Positions 42,855 to 54,962 of a DNA stretch of 64,000 nt are shown piece by piece. The position numbers and the translations under genes were made by a program. The notes below the pieces were generated by a model, which did no database searches, was not told the DNA's origin, and worked only from the letters and a program-made list of their open reading frames with translations. Every line of letters begins with the position of its first letter. The first letter of the stretch is position 1. Source of the DNA: Dipetalonema caudispina (taxonomy: Eukaryota > Nematoda > Chromadorea > Rhabditida > Onchocercidae); contig JABVXV010000285.1 in assembly GCA_013365325.1 (NCBI GenBank), positions 1 to 64,000 of the forward strand, read 5' to 3'.

Positions 42855-45800
42855 CTTTCTTCGTTGATAGTTGTAACAAAAAAGAAGCAAATATTTGAAG
42901 ATAAATGCATAAGATATGAAATATTGATAGATATGAATTTAATAGCATTCATGAAATCTGATTTTATTTCATATCAAATTTACATTAACTAGATATCACT
43001 TTAAAAGCAACTCATGATGTTAACATTAATTTACTACCTTATCATTATGTCATTGTATTTCGTACATTTCATTTCATTGAAGAAAATAGTTTGACACAAA
43101 TTACTCAAATTTTGTTCTTTTTTTTCTCTCTCAGTTATATTGAGTGATTTTAGTTACTCAAAATTTCGAATAACTTGACGTATTAATTTGAAGTAAGTGG
43201 CAATCAGTAAGTTGTAATTCAAAAATGGGAAGGAAAGAATAAGAAAGGAGGGGAAAGATGAGGATATGAATGAAGATGAATGTTGAATATATTTGATAAT
43301 TATATAATTTTTTTTTTTTTTTTTTTTTGAAATGACGAAATTTCGGCAAGGGATTCAATGAAATTTGGTACAACTTCTTCGTTTTTTTTTTTCCTTTATA
43401 TACTCTCTCTCTCTCCGACCCTCTCTCCCTCTCTTTTTTTTTTCTTCATTATATTGAAAAAAAGCTATTGTATGAACAATGAATGAACAAAATTTCAATA
43501 AGCGATGATGGGATTTTGATTGAAATTAAATGATTTTATGTCTGTATGTAGAAAAACATGTGAGTATTGAAATTTTTTGATGCAAATATTGAATTTATAA
43601 TTGAAATCACTTTAATATTATGAAAAAATATGGGAAATATGGATTATTTTTAAGTCTGTCAAAAATAGAAAAGTGCTAAATGCAGCAATGATGATACTGA
43701 TAACGTATCATATCAGTGGTGTATTTAAAATTAACAATCATTCTATTACTCAGTTAAAGTATTAATACATCCGAAAAACAACATCTTTCCACTATTTTCA
43801 GTGAATTCAAAAAATTTCTTTTCTTTTAACTTAAATTAAACTTTTGGATAATACTGTAAGTTTAATTATTTTATTATATAAGTCTTTTTTGAGAATTCTT
43901 TAAAAATTTCGAAAATTTTTTGCAACGTTCTAAAATATTTGCATCAATTATAATTTGATAAATATATTTCTGCAAATATTAAGTGACATTTGACATTTCG
44001 GTCCATTTTTTTTTTAAGAGGTCAGAAAGAATTTGCTTATATTTATCAATTCTCTGGGTTAATCAAAAATTTGCAGTTAAATTTTATTTGCAACCATTGA
44101 ATCAATAATATTTTGGATTAATTATTGTTTCTTACAAATGATTACTCGATTTTACTCCCTTTTTTTTTCTGTCAATTAACTTTTTTTTTTTTAATTTTAA
44201 ACAATAATTCTTTTACGAATATCCAACTGTTTCATTCGATTTTTTTCCTTAATTTCTTGTTGCATCCATCAACGCAGTCATTACATTTTCTTTTTTTTTA
44301 TCTTTGTAAAATTAAATCGACCAAATTAAATCCTTCATTAATTAATTTATTCATTCATTTATTTCTATTACGTCCATTTTTCCTTGTCAACCATATTTTT
44401 CAAATGTTCACAATGATGGTATCAGATTAAGAGATTTGTCCTTAAAAATTCTACAATTATATTTTGCCTCTATCTGTTAATGCATAATTCCCTTCTTTTT
44501 TTTCCTACGTCATTGAAATTATGGAAGTGAGGAAGGTAATTAGTAAAAAACAATTACATTACGATATTGAATCATCCAATGATATTATGATAACAGTTAT
44601 ACTATCAGCTATGTTCTAAATTTTATCATATCCATTGTTTTTAAAACAACATTCATCTTTCTTGAAATATTCAAATAGAAGTCGTTGTGAAATATTATAA
44701 TAATAAGTTTAATCGAAGCACATAATAACAGACAAATAAAAAATATAATACATAAACAATGTAAACGAATTTCATTCATATTTTGATATTTCTATATCAA
44801 TTTTATTTATTATACATTAAGATTTGTTATTGTTATTTTGAGGTGTACTAAATTTTTAACGAAAATTTGGGAAAAAAAATTTTGTGATTTTTTTTTTCAA
44901 ATTTTTTTTAAAAATTTAATGTATCTCAAATAATTTTCATTTGCTTTTCCTATGGTAGCAAAACAGTATGTAAGGAGGAAAAATTTTACATAGGAAAATG
45001 AAATTTGATCGAAACGAAAATAAGATTTTATTTAGAAATGGTATGATATTATGGAAAAATGAGAAATTGTCAGCAATACGTAATTGTTTGAAAGAAATGG
45101 AAGGAAAGAAAATAATTACAAATAATATAAAAGAAACGTTTACTGAAAGAGAAAATTGAAATTAAATTGATAAAATTGCTAAAACTGTTAGAAAAGACAT
45201 CAACAATTTCCATAATTATACATTTAAACGTATCAGTGAATTGTGACAATTGACTGTCTTGAACGGTAATTGGAGAAATCACGGAACTAAGATGTGATAA
45301 AATTTTCAAATTTATGATACCATGCGAAATATTGTGCATACGATCACATAAAGTTATGCTATGTATTGTTTAACATGATAGGAAAAATTCAAATAAAACA
45401 ACTGAACTATGTAATTTGTAGAAAATGGTCAAGAAAGAATGAGATTGAAATTTGACCAAACGATATAAAATGGAATAGCTATCAGCTATCCTATTCTTTC
45501 GACCATTGTGATAATTTATCCTATCACTGATAATACGAACTCGTAGTATTTTTGTAAGTCCGAAATATTTAAAAAGAAATAAGACACTACTATAGAATCA
45601 CGTAGAATATATATCTTTGTTGATTTCAATTCGAAATTTACGATATTGTCAATGCATGCCAGATAATTCAATCATCAAACACTGTTTTGGTTTTACATTT
45701 TATTGAATTGCCAGAAATTTGAATAAATAAATTACTTCAAAAGAAAATTTTTGGGTAATTAAATTAAATACGAAGAAAAAGAACCAATAAAGGAAGTTTT

Positions 45801-46004
45801 CAGAATTTAGATAATGAATACATGGGATGGGCATTGAAAAGTAGATGAAATGGAAGAATGAAATGATCCTTTTAAAGGTAAAATGAAAAGGAGTGGGCGT
45901 GAAAGGTAGGAAAATTGGAGGAAAGGAAGAAAGAACAAAAGTTGTCGTCCTTTTCAAACGGTTATAAAGAATTGTTAAACTTTAAACAACAACACTATCA
46001 TTCG

Positions 46005-46085
46005 CACACACACATACAAATGCACATACACACATACACACATACACACACATACACACACACACACAAACATACATACGCACAA
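46005..46085. repeat. CA/ACACAT repeat
   Basis: Second CA-rich array with interspersed ACAT, about 80 bases, the same style as 40844-41050. Confidence 0.95.
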
Positions 46086-48402
46086 CAAATAACATTTAAC
46101 ATTATAACATTTCCGGAATCGGAAAAACAAGAATTTTCAATGATTAGACCAAAAACGTACATACTATTTGCTGAAAATATGTACAAACTATCACAGCATT
46201 GCTTAGAAGACAATTAACAAATACAATTAATTTGCTGAACGCAAATTAAATACCTTCTGAAAAGTATATATCACACGTGATACACTCATTACGTACGCTT
46301 ACTAACCGTAACTTTATGACCAATCGACCAATTTTTCCTTCTTTTGTTTTTTTTTATTTTCAATCTTGAACATTATTTGTTGAAATGGAAAACTTTCTCG
46401 CATCCAAAAATTAATATTATTGATTAAATATATCAATTAATTTAATCCATTTTCATCTATTTCATTGTAATAATTCGATTGTTGTTGTTTTTGCTTGCAT
46501 TTTACACATTGATTTATTCAAACTTTTTATTTCTTAATTTTTTATTCGTTTATAATTTTGACATGCAAATTTTCACATAGAATTGAATAGTTGCTTAGAA
46601 TGAAAATATTTGAAAAGTTTATAAGTGATTATAGTAGAACATAAACAGACCATGAAAAAGAATATTACAAAAAGAAAAGCAATAGCAATAGCTTTGATGT
46701 ACTCATTATTTGCCAATTTTGTAATAACATGTTGAATTACCTGAAAAACTTCAAATACAGTACCAAATTTATCAATTGATTTCTACCAAAATTTGATTAA
46801 ATTGATTGATTGCTATTTTACTACGAAACAGTTACTTAAAAAAAAAAAAAATATTTACGACTTTTGATTAATAATGGATTGTTTAGATTAACCATTTCGT
46901 TTGTTTTATTTTCATTCAGTGTTTAATTTATCGTTTGTATTTCTTAATTTTTTTTTAGGAAGAGAAGAAAATGGAATTTTTTAACTAATTTTTTTTCTTC
47001 TCCTTCCAATTTTTATTCAAAATAATTTATGGAAGTTGAATGAAATTCGGTAAAGATTTCTGGATCATATAAAAAAATTGAATAGCGAAGTTATAGAGGA
47101 TCAGGATCATCATTCATTTTGATTATGAAAATCTGATCGTTTTTTCTAGTCTTCTCGAAAAGGGGCTAAAAATTTTAAAGTTTACAAAACCTTTGAATAG
47201 CAAAGATTAGATGATATATTTTATAAATCAAGTGAAGCAAATAATTTATAAATGATAAATTCTAGCAATAATTTGTTAGGAATGCTGGAATCAATTAAAT
47301 ATAATACTGATACTATTATTAGTACTATTATCATTATATTATCCATTATCCTCCTGATATTATCCTTAATATCATTCGTAACGTTAAATGGTAAATGTGT
47401 CATTCCGATAATAATAGAAATTTCCTACCTCAATTTCAGCAATTAAAAGCTTTAAAAAATGTGTGCATATGTCATCCTCGCTTTGATTATTGCTTCTGTA
47501 ACGCATTTCCTAAATAATTTGATGAAAGAATTTGACAAACCAAAGTTTTATTTTTTATCTTTTTTTTTTTTTGTTGCCTTTCAAAATTTTGCTCTCTGAA
47601 TAATAATTCATATTAGTTCCGCATTTCTCCTTTTTGAAGCAATTCACAAAAATTTTGCAACATTACAAATTATTTAATCCTAAAATTTTTTCATTATAAC
47701 AAACAATTTGATGAAAACAAAATTGCAATTTTTTTCAAATATTTATTTCATATTTAATATAAGAGTTCAAAAATTGTTAGATTTGTCCAAGAAATTTATC
47801 GGAGAATATTGACTGGAAAATTTGCAAATAATTTAAACTTTTATTAATATAGAAAAATATCATGAAAACCTCTCTTGATTCATTAGATTTGTTGATTTCT
47901 TGAAATGAACACATTCGACAAATTGAAAAAATTGTAATGGATAATTTCAATGAGCGATACATTGCTCAACATTTCTGAAAATGGATAGAAAACATTTTTA
48001 ATTTGACGAAAAATTAATCCATTAAATCTAATCTTATTCATTTACTACTTTTCAACTAATTTATAACACAAGAAAACAAATATAATTCAAAATTAATTAT
48101 TTATTGAATGTGAAATAAATTTAAAAATTAATCGAACTTTTATTCAATTCTAAATTTTTATTCTTTTATTCAGGAATCCATTTCTTAAGGAATAGTTAGC
48201 AAAATTAATTTGTTAAATAGAAAATTGAGACTAATTAAATCACAATACATTCTAAGTTAATCAAAAATTCCATGTAAACTAAAAATATGAAATGAAAAGG
48301 ATGAAATGGGCTTGCTCCCATAGAGAAATCCTAAATACACAAATAGCATTATAGACATATATATACGTATTCATTTATTTATATCATATTTATGGATATA
48401 TA

Positions 48403-48411
<9 letters not shown>

Positions 48412-48463
<52 letters not shown>

Positions 48464-48480
48464 GGGAGAAAGAGAGAGAA
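48412..48480. repeat. GA microsatellite
   Basis: About 69 bases of AG dinucleotides with a few A and G interruptions, preceded by a short TG run. Confidence 0.95.
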
Positions 48481-49287
48481 ATTGCAGGATGGAATGAAAA
48501 TCGTTGAAAATATGACGAACAAAACTGCTAATCGTACAAAATATATCCTGTAATTAGCATTCGTTCTCAAAATACCTATGCCTTACTGTGCTGATGAGTT
48601 CATCGGAATGTAATTACTTTTTAATCTTGACCTAAAATCATTCAACAAATCAATTCGATCATAATCATATCATACCAAAACTAATCAATCTTATTTGATC
48701 TTAATTACCTAATTGTAATTTTAGTCTCACTTCAATTTGCCTTTATAAATGTAATTCTACTCTTTCTAATGAAAAAAAATTTGAGGAGTAATTTGAAAGA
48801 AATGAATAAATAGGTAATCTATCTTAGTCCTTTAAAATAATAAGTAATCAAGATTAAGCTATATCTTTACGATATTTCCATCACGATGGGTAAATGGGTG
48901 GTACACTTTAGATATACGTAGCACATGAAAATAATTTTATGTTTACATTGTACTTTATTGATACGAAGCATTTTACGCTTAGTTTTAAAAATTTTTCTGT
49001 TCAACAGCAATAGATGACTTTAAACTCTTTGCGAGGAATTCTCTACTTGAAGAGAACGTTCGGAAATTTGTTAAATCCACATGAAAATGATAACCAAATG
49101 ATGATGCATTCAGTTGCCTTTAGCATACTCAATGATTCAACGGGTTTCATGAACATTATATTGGACATTGACGAAGCAATTTAATTCATATTGTAATGAA
49201 TTAGCAATTTTGGTCCATAAATTGCTGTATTCATCAGGTCTTCTATATTGGAAGAAAACAAAAATGAGTCAAATATAAAAAACAAAG

Positions 49288-49293
49288 TTTATT
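49288..49293 (-). terminator. Polyadenylation signal of GATAD1-like gene
   Basis: AATAAA on the minus strand about 167 bases past the stop at 49460. Confidence 0.6.
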
Positions 49294-49459
49294 ATTAAAA
49301 TATCCAACATTTCAACAGTTTCAATACGTCAGAAAAGTAGACAAATTTAAGCAAAAACAGATATATTTGAGATCAAAACTTGGTTTCAAATTATGAACTG
49401 ATCACAGTGAACCATTTCTTGTAAACTTCATGCTTCCGTAAGAAACATTACTTTGAAGT

Positions 49460-51876
49460 TCATTTTGATTTAAAGGGTGGAATTTTTTCATCAAATGCAA
49501 TTAATTTAGTTGATATTGTATTTATAGAACGAACTCTTTCTTCTAGCTCTTCGTGTAATTTCTTTTCCACTAATGACCGCGGTTTCCAATCATGGCAATA
49601 ACCCGGAAGCAACGGTGCGTGACACACAAATGTGCAAACCTGAAAGCCAATTTAACTCGCTCGGACCTTGACAACAATATATCGAGTAACTTGTTTTATT
49701 ACTTCATTTTTATCTTTACCGGCAACTAAATCTGAGCAAATTACATTTAATGGTTAAATAACTGGTGCTATGAACTTCCATCGAAAAAATAGTGCTCAAT
49801 GTGCTCTACCACTGACACTGATCATGATGCACTAAGTGGCACAAATTCTAATCAATATTTATAACGAATCTGTAATCTCTTCCTCAAAAAAAAAAAAAAA
49901 AACTGATATAAATTTGACCCGATTTCGTATTTGCCAGTCAGAAACATTCGGACTTTATTGAAATTTAAACATTAGAAAAAAGGCATTCGACGATTTTCAT
50001 ATATTTCTACACAGCTTAAATATCTACATATTATCTGGAATGATTTTTACATCTGTAAAAAAAGTATTCAGAAATGTTCGAAGCATGAATAAAAGTGAAC
50101 AACACTCCATGATTACTCTATCAAATGTCATCAGATTGCTCTTGTTTTACAAATAATCTACAATAAAACGGGAAAACAACTACCTCTAGAGGGTACATTA
50201 CTGAGTCAGACAGCGCGTGAACGAAGTGTTCCGCATCGAACTGGTGAGCTTCATCAGCTGATTCAGTGGGAACTAACCTGAATAAATTTTTCCCACAAAT
50301 TTTTTTTAGAGAAAGTTTAGCTCCAAAATATTACTCTTTCGCAGCAGTGAATCCTCATAATGAATTATTTAAAATCAAAAAGTGCTAAGCTATAAACAAC
50401 ATTCCAAAGCTGTGCGATTAACCAATCTGTCAATCCAATGCATCCTGCAGATGCTCAGGATCTCAAGTCCTCAAATCATTCCTTAACTATTGTCATACTC
50501 CAGTTGGAAAGAGTACCGCATGACACATCTTAAATAATATGTTACCAGGTGAGAGCAGCAAAGCGTTCGCCAAACTGATCACATAGGAGAGCTCGAATTT
50601 GCGCAAAATAACACAAACCATCATCCTTATCCGTCACCGAAACTATATCGCCTATTCGAAAGAGACGTTCGCACTAAAAACAACCAGTTATAGACGATGA
50701 AATTGTTAAACCATTTCATGAGCAGTAATGTTTTAATCTCACATATATCTCGACACAATACATCATTTTCAAAATAAATACTGGATGCACTTGATCACTG
50801 TTAAGATATTCATAAAATATAGCACTCCTTTACTTCTTCGAATCTACATCACTTTCTAGACAAAATTCATCGTCTGTGAAATAAACATTTATATAACCTT
50901 CCTTCCCAAAGTTCTGGAACATATACGTTCCTTATTTCGAGCTCAGTCTCAGTTCGATTCCAAATCACCTAGCAATAACAATTTTCTTTCGGATAAATAA
51001 ATCCAACAACAACCTTAATCAGTCCCTACTTATCAGATTTATTCTGTTATCAGTAATGAACAAACTAGTTAAAATAATAAGAGCTTTAACATACCTTATC
51101 CCATAATGCATCATGACACCGTAATCCTGCCTTTTGACTTGTTGCTTTTTGTGGACGGGTCGATTTGAAAAAAGATGTTCTTCGATTGGCATACTTGTTG
51201 ACTGGGGTATTTATACCGATTCGTCGTCCGCTTAAAATTTACAAGCAGTGATTTTTCATCGAAAAGTAATATTTTTCCAGCAATTACATTTCGAAATACT
51301 CTGAAACTGTCAACATCATATCTACAAATTCTCAGCACAATCCTCCAACTCCTTGGGAAAAGAATCTCAACTTACTACTTCTATCCTGAATTCAAATCTA
51401 AAAACTAACAAGATAATTATTCCATACAACTTACTGATAAGAGAAAATAATGAAAAAGACGAATACTTCCGGAAGTTATACAGAGGATGCAGACAATTTC
51501 AAATCATTTTCTTGAACTGCAGAGTTACGAGTAATACTCAGGATCCGGAAGCATACATACCTCACTGAAACGTTCTTGTTTTGTCGTGATATGCCACATC
51601 GAGAAGCAGCTCGTCTTGCGACAATACCAAGAGACGGTAGCTATAATCATGTTAATATCGAAGATTACGGAAATTAGTTGCCCTAGAAACAGTACAAACC
51701 ATACAGTCAGTCAGAAAATGGACCGGTCACACAAGACGACAGAAAACGCATCATTTATCTACAAACCTTACACAATATCCAGAAGAATTATAAGATAATC
51801 TACTCACATCATCACGTTTCCGACCTCTCGTTATTTTTCTCTTCGAAATACCACTACTTCCATTAGAAGAGCCCAT
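49460..51876 (-). CDS. gatad1: GATAD1-like chromatin-associated protein lacking the GATA finger
   Basis: Homologue of GATAD1, a reader-associated subunit of H3K4me3/KDM5-type chromatin complexes in mammals. Six exons: 51876-51808, 51640-51561, 51230-51095, 50673-50546, 50277-50184 and 49639-49460; phases agree, giving 228 aa (human 269). Seen: FRIGDIVSVTDKDDGLCYFA (about 100-119) against human YQIGDVVSVIDEQDGKPYYA; AALTWLVPT against AALTWLIPT; and VCTFVCHAP against LEFVCHAP. The N terminus is short, basic and Ser/Gly-rich (SKRKITRGRKR), with no CxxC-x17-CxxC zinc knuckle. The start is the first Met after a TTTCAG acceptor (51899-51901), a likely trans-splice site. A finger-coding exon in the two first introns was looked for and not seen. 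The family call rests on the C-terminal half. Confidence 0.85.
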
Positions 51877-51894
51877 CACACGGTTTCACTTAAG

Positions 51895-51903
51895 CTTCCT
51901 GAA
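51895..51903 (-). promoter_or_regulatory. Probable trans-splice acceptor of GATAD1-like gene
   Basis: Minus-strand CTTTCAG followed by a 22-base leader and the start codon. It matches the nematode acceptor consensus closely. Confidence 0.6.
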
Positions 51904-52446
51904 AGCCATAGCAAAATAAGTTGTCATTTGGCATAACATTATAAAATTTAAATAAAATTACCAATTTCCATTTATGAACCGAAATTAGACAAACAAACTA
52001 ACAAAATGTTTTCGTTTAGATCAACATCATAAAATGCTATGAATCACAAAAGTACAAAGCAATTTTCTAGAACTAAAACGAACCAGCAAAGTGATTTCAA
52101 TAATTTCAGAACTAAACTGTTGCAATCATGATGGAAACAATAGCAAGAATTCGTAATCTATAAAATAATTAGTAAGTAATTACATGGCAAGAAACCTGAA
52201 AATTCTCGGGATGATAACTAATTTAGACACCTCGAATGGATACTTTTGATATGGCGATATATAATTCAGAAACCATCAATTAAATGAGAAGATATCCTTA
52301 GGTTTTCTGACTCACATTATTCGATCTACTGAAAATATGACAAAGCCGTATTCATGTATTGCAAAATGTATATTAGATCCAATGAAAATCACTAATATTA
52401 TTTAATTGAAATATTTCAAATATACGGAAATCAAATGTTAGGCAGT

Positions 52447-52725
52447 ACCTGAGAATCGGAATAACCGTAAACGAAACCGGAAACCCTTAACAGCTCAACG
52501 AAGTATCCATTACAGGCCAATCTACCTGAAAACCGACATTTGCTTCATAACTAAAAAAACGTAATGCAGCTTAATATTCAAGATAAATTTCCTACTACAA
52601 CTAAAGGATTTTTAGAAAGTATCCGGTAGCCGGAATAATTGCGAACAGAATCGGAAATCCTTTGAAATGCTTTTGCTGGTTCAGTAAAGTTCCTTACAAC
52701 AATCATTCTGATCAAAAATTGGCAT
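52447..52725. repeat. Diverged direct repeat, 174-bp offset
   Basis: Copy 1 (52447-52545) and copy 2 (52621-52725) share CGGAATAA, then GAAACCGGAAACCCTT against GAATCGGAAATCCTT, then GCT, TTACA, AATC or ATC, TGA, AAA and ATTT blocks in the same order. Several small indels separate them. Confidence 0.65.
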
Positions 52726-52813
52726 TTAATGGCATAAAATATCATGTAATTCATATGAAATTAATTGTAGTAATGTACAGACGTACACGTGAAACATCAA
52801 ATTTTACATATTA

Positions 52814-52914
52814 ATCAAGCATAAAAATATCAATAAAACTATTCAATTAAATAATATTAAATTGATCAAACATAAACATATCAATAAAATTATTTAATTA
52901 AATAGTACCAAATA
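52814..52914. repeat. 51-bp tandem duplication
   Basis: ATCAAGCATAAAAATATC (52814) is repeated as ATCAAACATAAACATATC (52865), and similarity continues through AATAAAACTATT/AATAAAATTATT and AATTAAATA to the end of each unit. Confidence 0.85.
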
Positions 52915-54251
52915 TAAAATTTCTTCTCATTCTTATTCTCCCTAATACTATTTACTATTTCTTCAATTCTATTATTCATTATCAATTTTCTTTTGCATTA
53001 ACCACTTTTTCAATGTTCGTTTAAATATGAATATAAAAAGAAATGATTCTTATATAAAATAGATTACTCATCATAAGTTAGGTTAATAATTCATGTATTT
53101 CTGCATATTTTTTTCCAAAACAATACTTCCTAACATTTCCTATTAAGTATTCCTAATGTAAAAATATGTTAATTAATCTGAATACATACTTCATTGCCTT
53201 TTTTTTTTTTCGAAAAATTTTATAAATTAAAAAAGTGTATACAAAACATATATTTAAATAAAGCCAGGTTTTTTTTTTTTTTTTTTTTTTACTGAAATTT
53301 AGGAATTTCCACAATCAGAATTTTTGTTAGTTAAAATATTCAGTGGTACTGTTTTGGAAAAAATTGAACGTTTGCAATGATCAAGTTATCATCCTATATG
53401 ATAACATATTCTTGTTATCAGTACTATAATCATATTTTCTCTTATAATTTACATACTTAAAGTGAAGTTTTACTTGTGTAAATCAATAATTTAAATAATC
53501 AATCTTTGTCTTGTAATAATTTTTTTTTTCTTTCACATGAAAATTCTACTTGTTATTTTAACTTCAAATATTTACATGAAATAATTTCACTTTTGAACTA
53601 TTTTCTTATCATAATTTATTTGATTTGATCGGAAACGTAGAGAACTTTATGCAAAATATAACAGAACAACATCTAGCAAGTTCTTTGATAAATTCTAATT
53701 TTGTAACTCAATGATCTTGAACGTTACTCCATATTCAATATATGATTATAGTAGTATTTAAATTCCTTCCATCCAGATCCTAAAACAACTTATCAAATGA
53801 TTATATCACATTTTAAATAATAAACATTTCAAAAATGGTATCATTTATTTCAGTTAAATGACAAGAAGATTCGAATTTTCTCTTTTGCATAAATTTTATC
53901 CGATAATCGTTAAGTGATCTGAAGTGAAATCGATCAGATAATGACTGAAATGAGTGAAAAAATTTTCTAACGTATAAAAATTATAATCAATTAATCCTCC
54001 TGACAAAATTCTTTTATTTTTTTCAATTTTTCTTTTCATTTATCAGGAAAATATGATAATCGATTATCAATTTTTCGTCCTTTTAACGTCTGTTTTTTGC
54101 TCTTAATAGGAGGTTAATTCTAAGTTAAAGGTCATGACAACATAACCGATAATTTTTATGCATCTGTTCGTATTAATCTGAAATAAGTCCTACTAAAGCC
54201 ACTGTCATCATACTTGTTCCTTCAAATCTTTGAATTTCACTTATAGAGTAG

Positions 54252-54264
54252 AGGTCAAAGTTCA
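54252..54264 (+). promoter_or_regulatory. DR1 nuclear-receptor element
   Basis: AGGTCA-A-AGTTCA, two direct half-sites with one-base spacing, the HNF4/NHR-type arrangement, about 700 bases before CstF-64. Nematodes have many HNF4-derived receptors. Binding is inferred only. Confidence 0.4.
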
Positions 54265-54373
54265 AATCAATTCCTCGAGAGGGAAATTCATGTACTACCA
54301 TCCAACATTTAAATTATAATTTGTACTAAAAACTGCTCGGCGGCACCATCCACATTTTACTACAAATACGACA

Positions 54374-54471
54374 AAACACGGGTCGGCCCCAGTTCCATTA
54401 AGTGATAATTCCCCGAGGGTAAATAATATCAGAGGTATTGGGTGGAACCGATCAAGTCATAGGTCGTGTTT
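54374..54471. other. Foldable GC-richer island, possible structured RNA or element
   Basis: Three nested complementary arms: AAACACG (54374-54380) with CGTGTTT (54465-54471), GGTCG (54381-54385) with CGATC (54449-54453, one G-U), GTTCC (54392-54396) with GGAAC (54444-54448). An 11-base bulge and a 47-base interior loop remain. It could be chance; no known RNA family was recognised. Confidence 0.3.
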
Positions 54472-54884
54472 GAAATTAGGAAATGCTATCCTTGTTTATT
54501 AGATTGCTTTTCTCTTAAAAAAAAAAAAAAAAAGAAAAAAAACGGACAAACTATCTGAAATTGATATCATTGATTAATCAAAGATGAAATATTAATTTAT
54601 CTGTAAGAATTGCTAAGATAGACGTAGGCAATTATTGCATTTTTTAAGAGAGGATGAAATCATGAAGGAAAAATTTAAGTTATCAAGTATGAATCATTCC
54701 CATTAATTCGTTTATTAAATTAATTTATGAGTTCGTTGAAGTTATCATTATAGTATTATTATGAGCATTTCGTTATTCAACTCTCTAATGCATTGTTATC
54801 ACTTGGTGTAATTCGTTAGCATTAATACTTCCTCAAATAAAATTATCGTCTAACGTACAACATAATTAATCATGTTTTTTTTTA

Positions 54885-54891
54885 TTTTCAG
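54885..54891 (+). promoter_or_regulatory. Splice or trans-splice acceptor upstream of CstF-64
   Basis: TATTTTCAG after a T-run, 71 bases before the start codon, probably the SL acceptor or the end of a 5'-UTR intron. Confidence 0.5.
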
Positions 54892-54962
54892 CACTAAAGT
54901 ATCTTTAATCATATTTTCACGTTTGTGAACATTTACCTATTTACTGATCATCATTTTATCTG

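Larger units (their letters stand above)
35229..49287. other. Fourteen-kilobase gene-poor, repeat-rich interval
   Basis: Between the SH3BP5-like start and the end of the GATAD1-like gene I find no convincing exon on either strand. The interval is dominated by homopolymers (35714-35756, 36320-36340, 37650-37679, 40237-40262, 40553-40573, 42629-42651, 42822-42854, 43308-43328), TA runs (36471-36490 and others), GA tracts (48412-48480), CT tracts (about 43401-43440) and CA/ACACAT arrays (40844-41050, 46005-46085). It probably includes distal regulatory DNA of the SH3BP5-like gene, but the sequence does not identify any element. Confidence 0.6.
51904..54890. other. Divergent interval, GATAD1-like / CstF-64
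   Basis: About 3 kb. It holds two decayed direct-repeat pairs (52447-52725 and 52814-52914), T-runs (53269-53290), nuclear-receptor half-sites (54129-54138, 54252-54264) and a GC-richer, foldable island (about 54330-54475). No coding exon was found. Confidence 0.6.

Noticed and set aside
48591..48610. Hammerhead-ribozyme-like core CTGATGAG...CGGAATG
   Set aside because: The second core reads GGAA, not GAAA; stem II would be one base pair, and no matching stems I and III were found.
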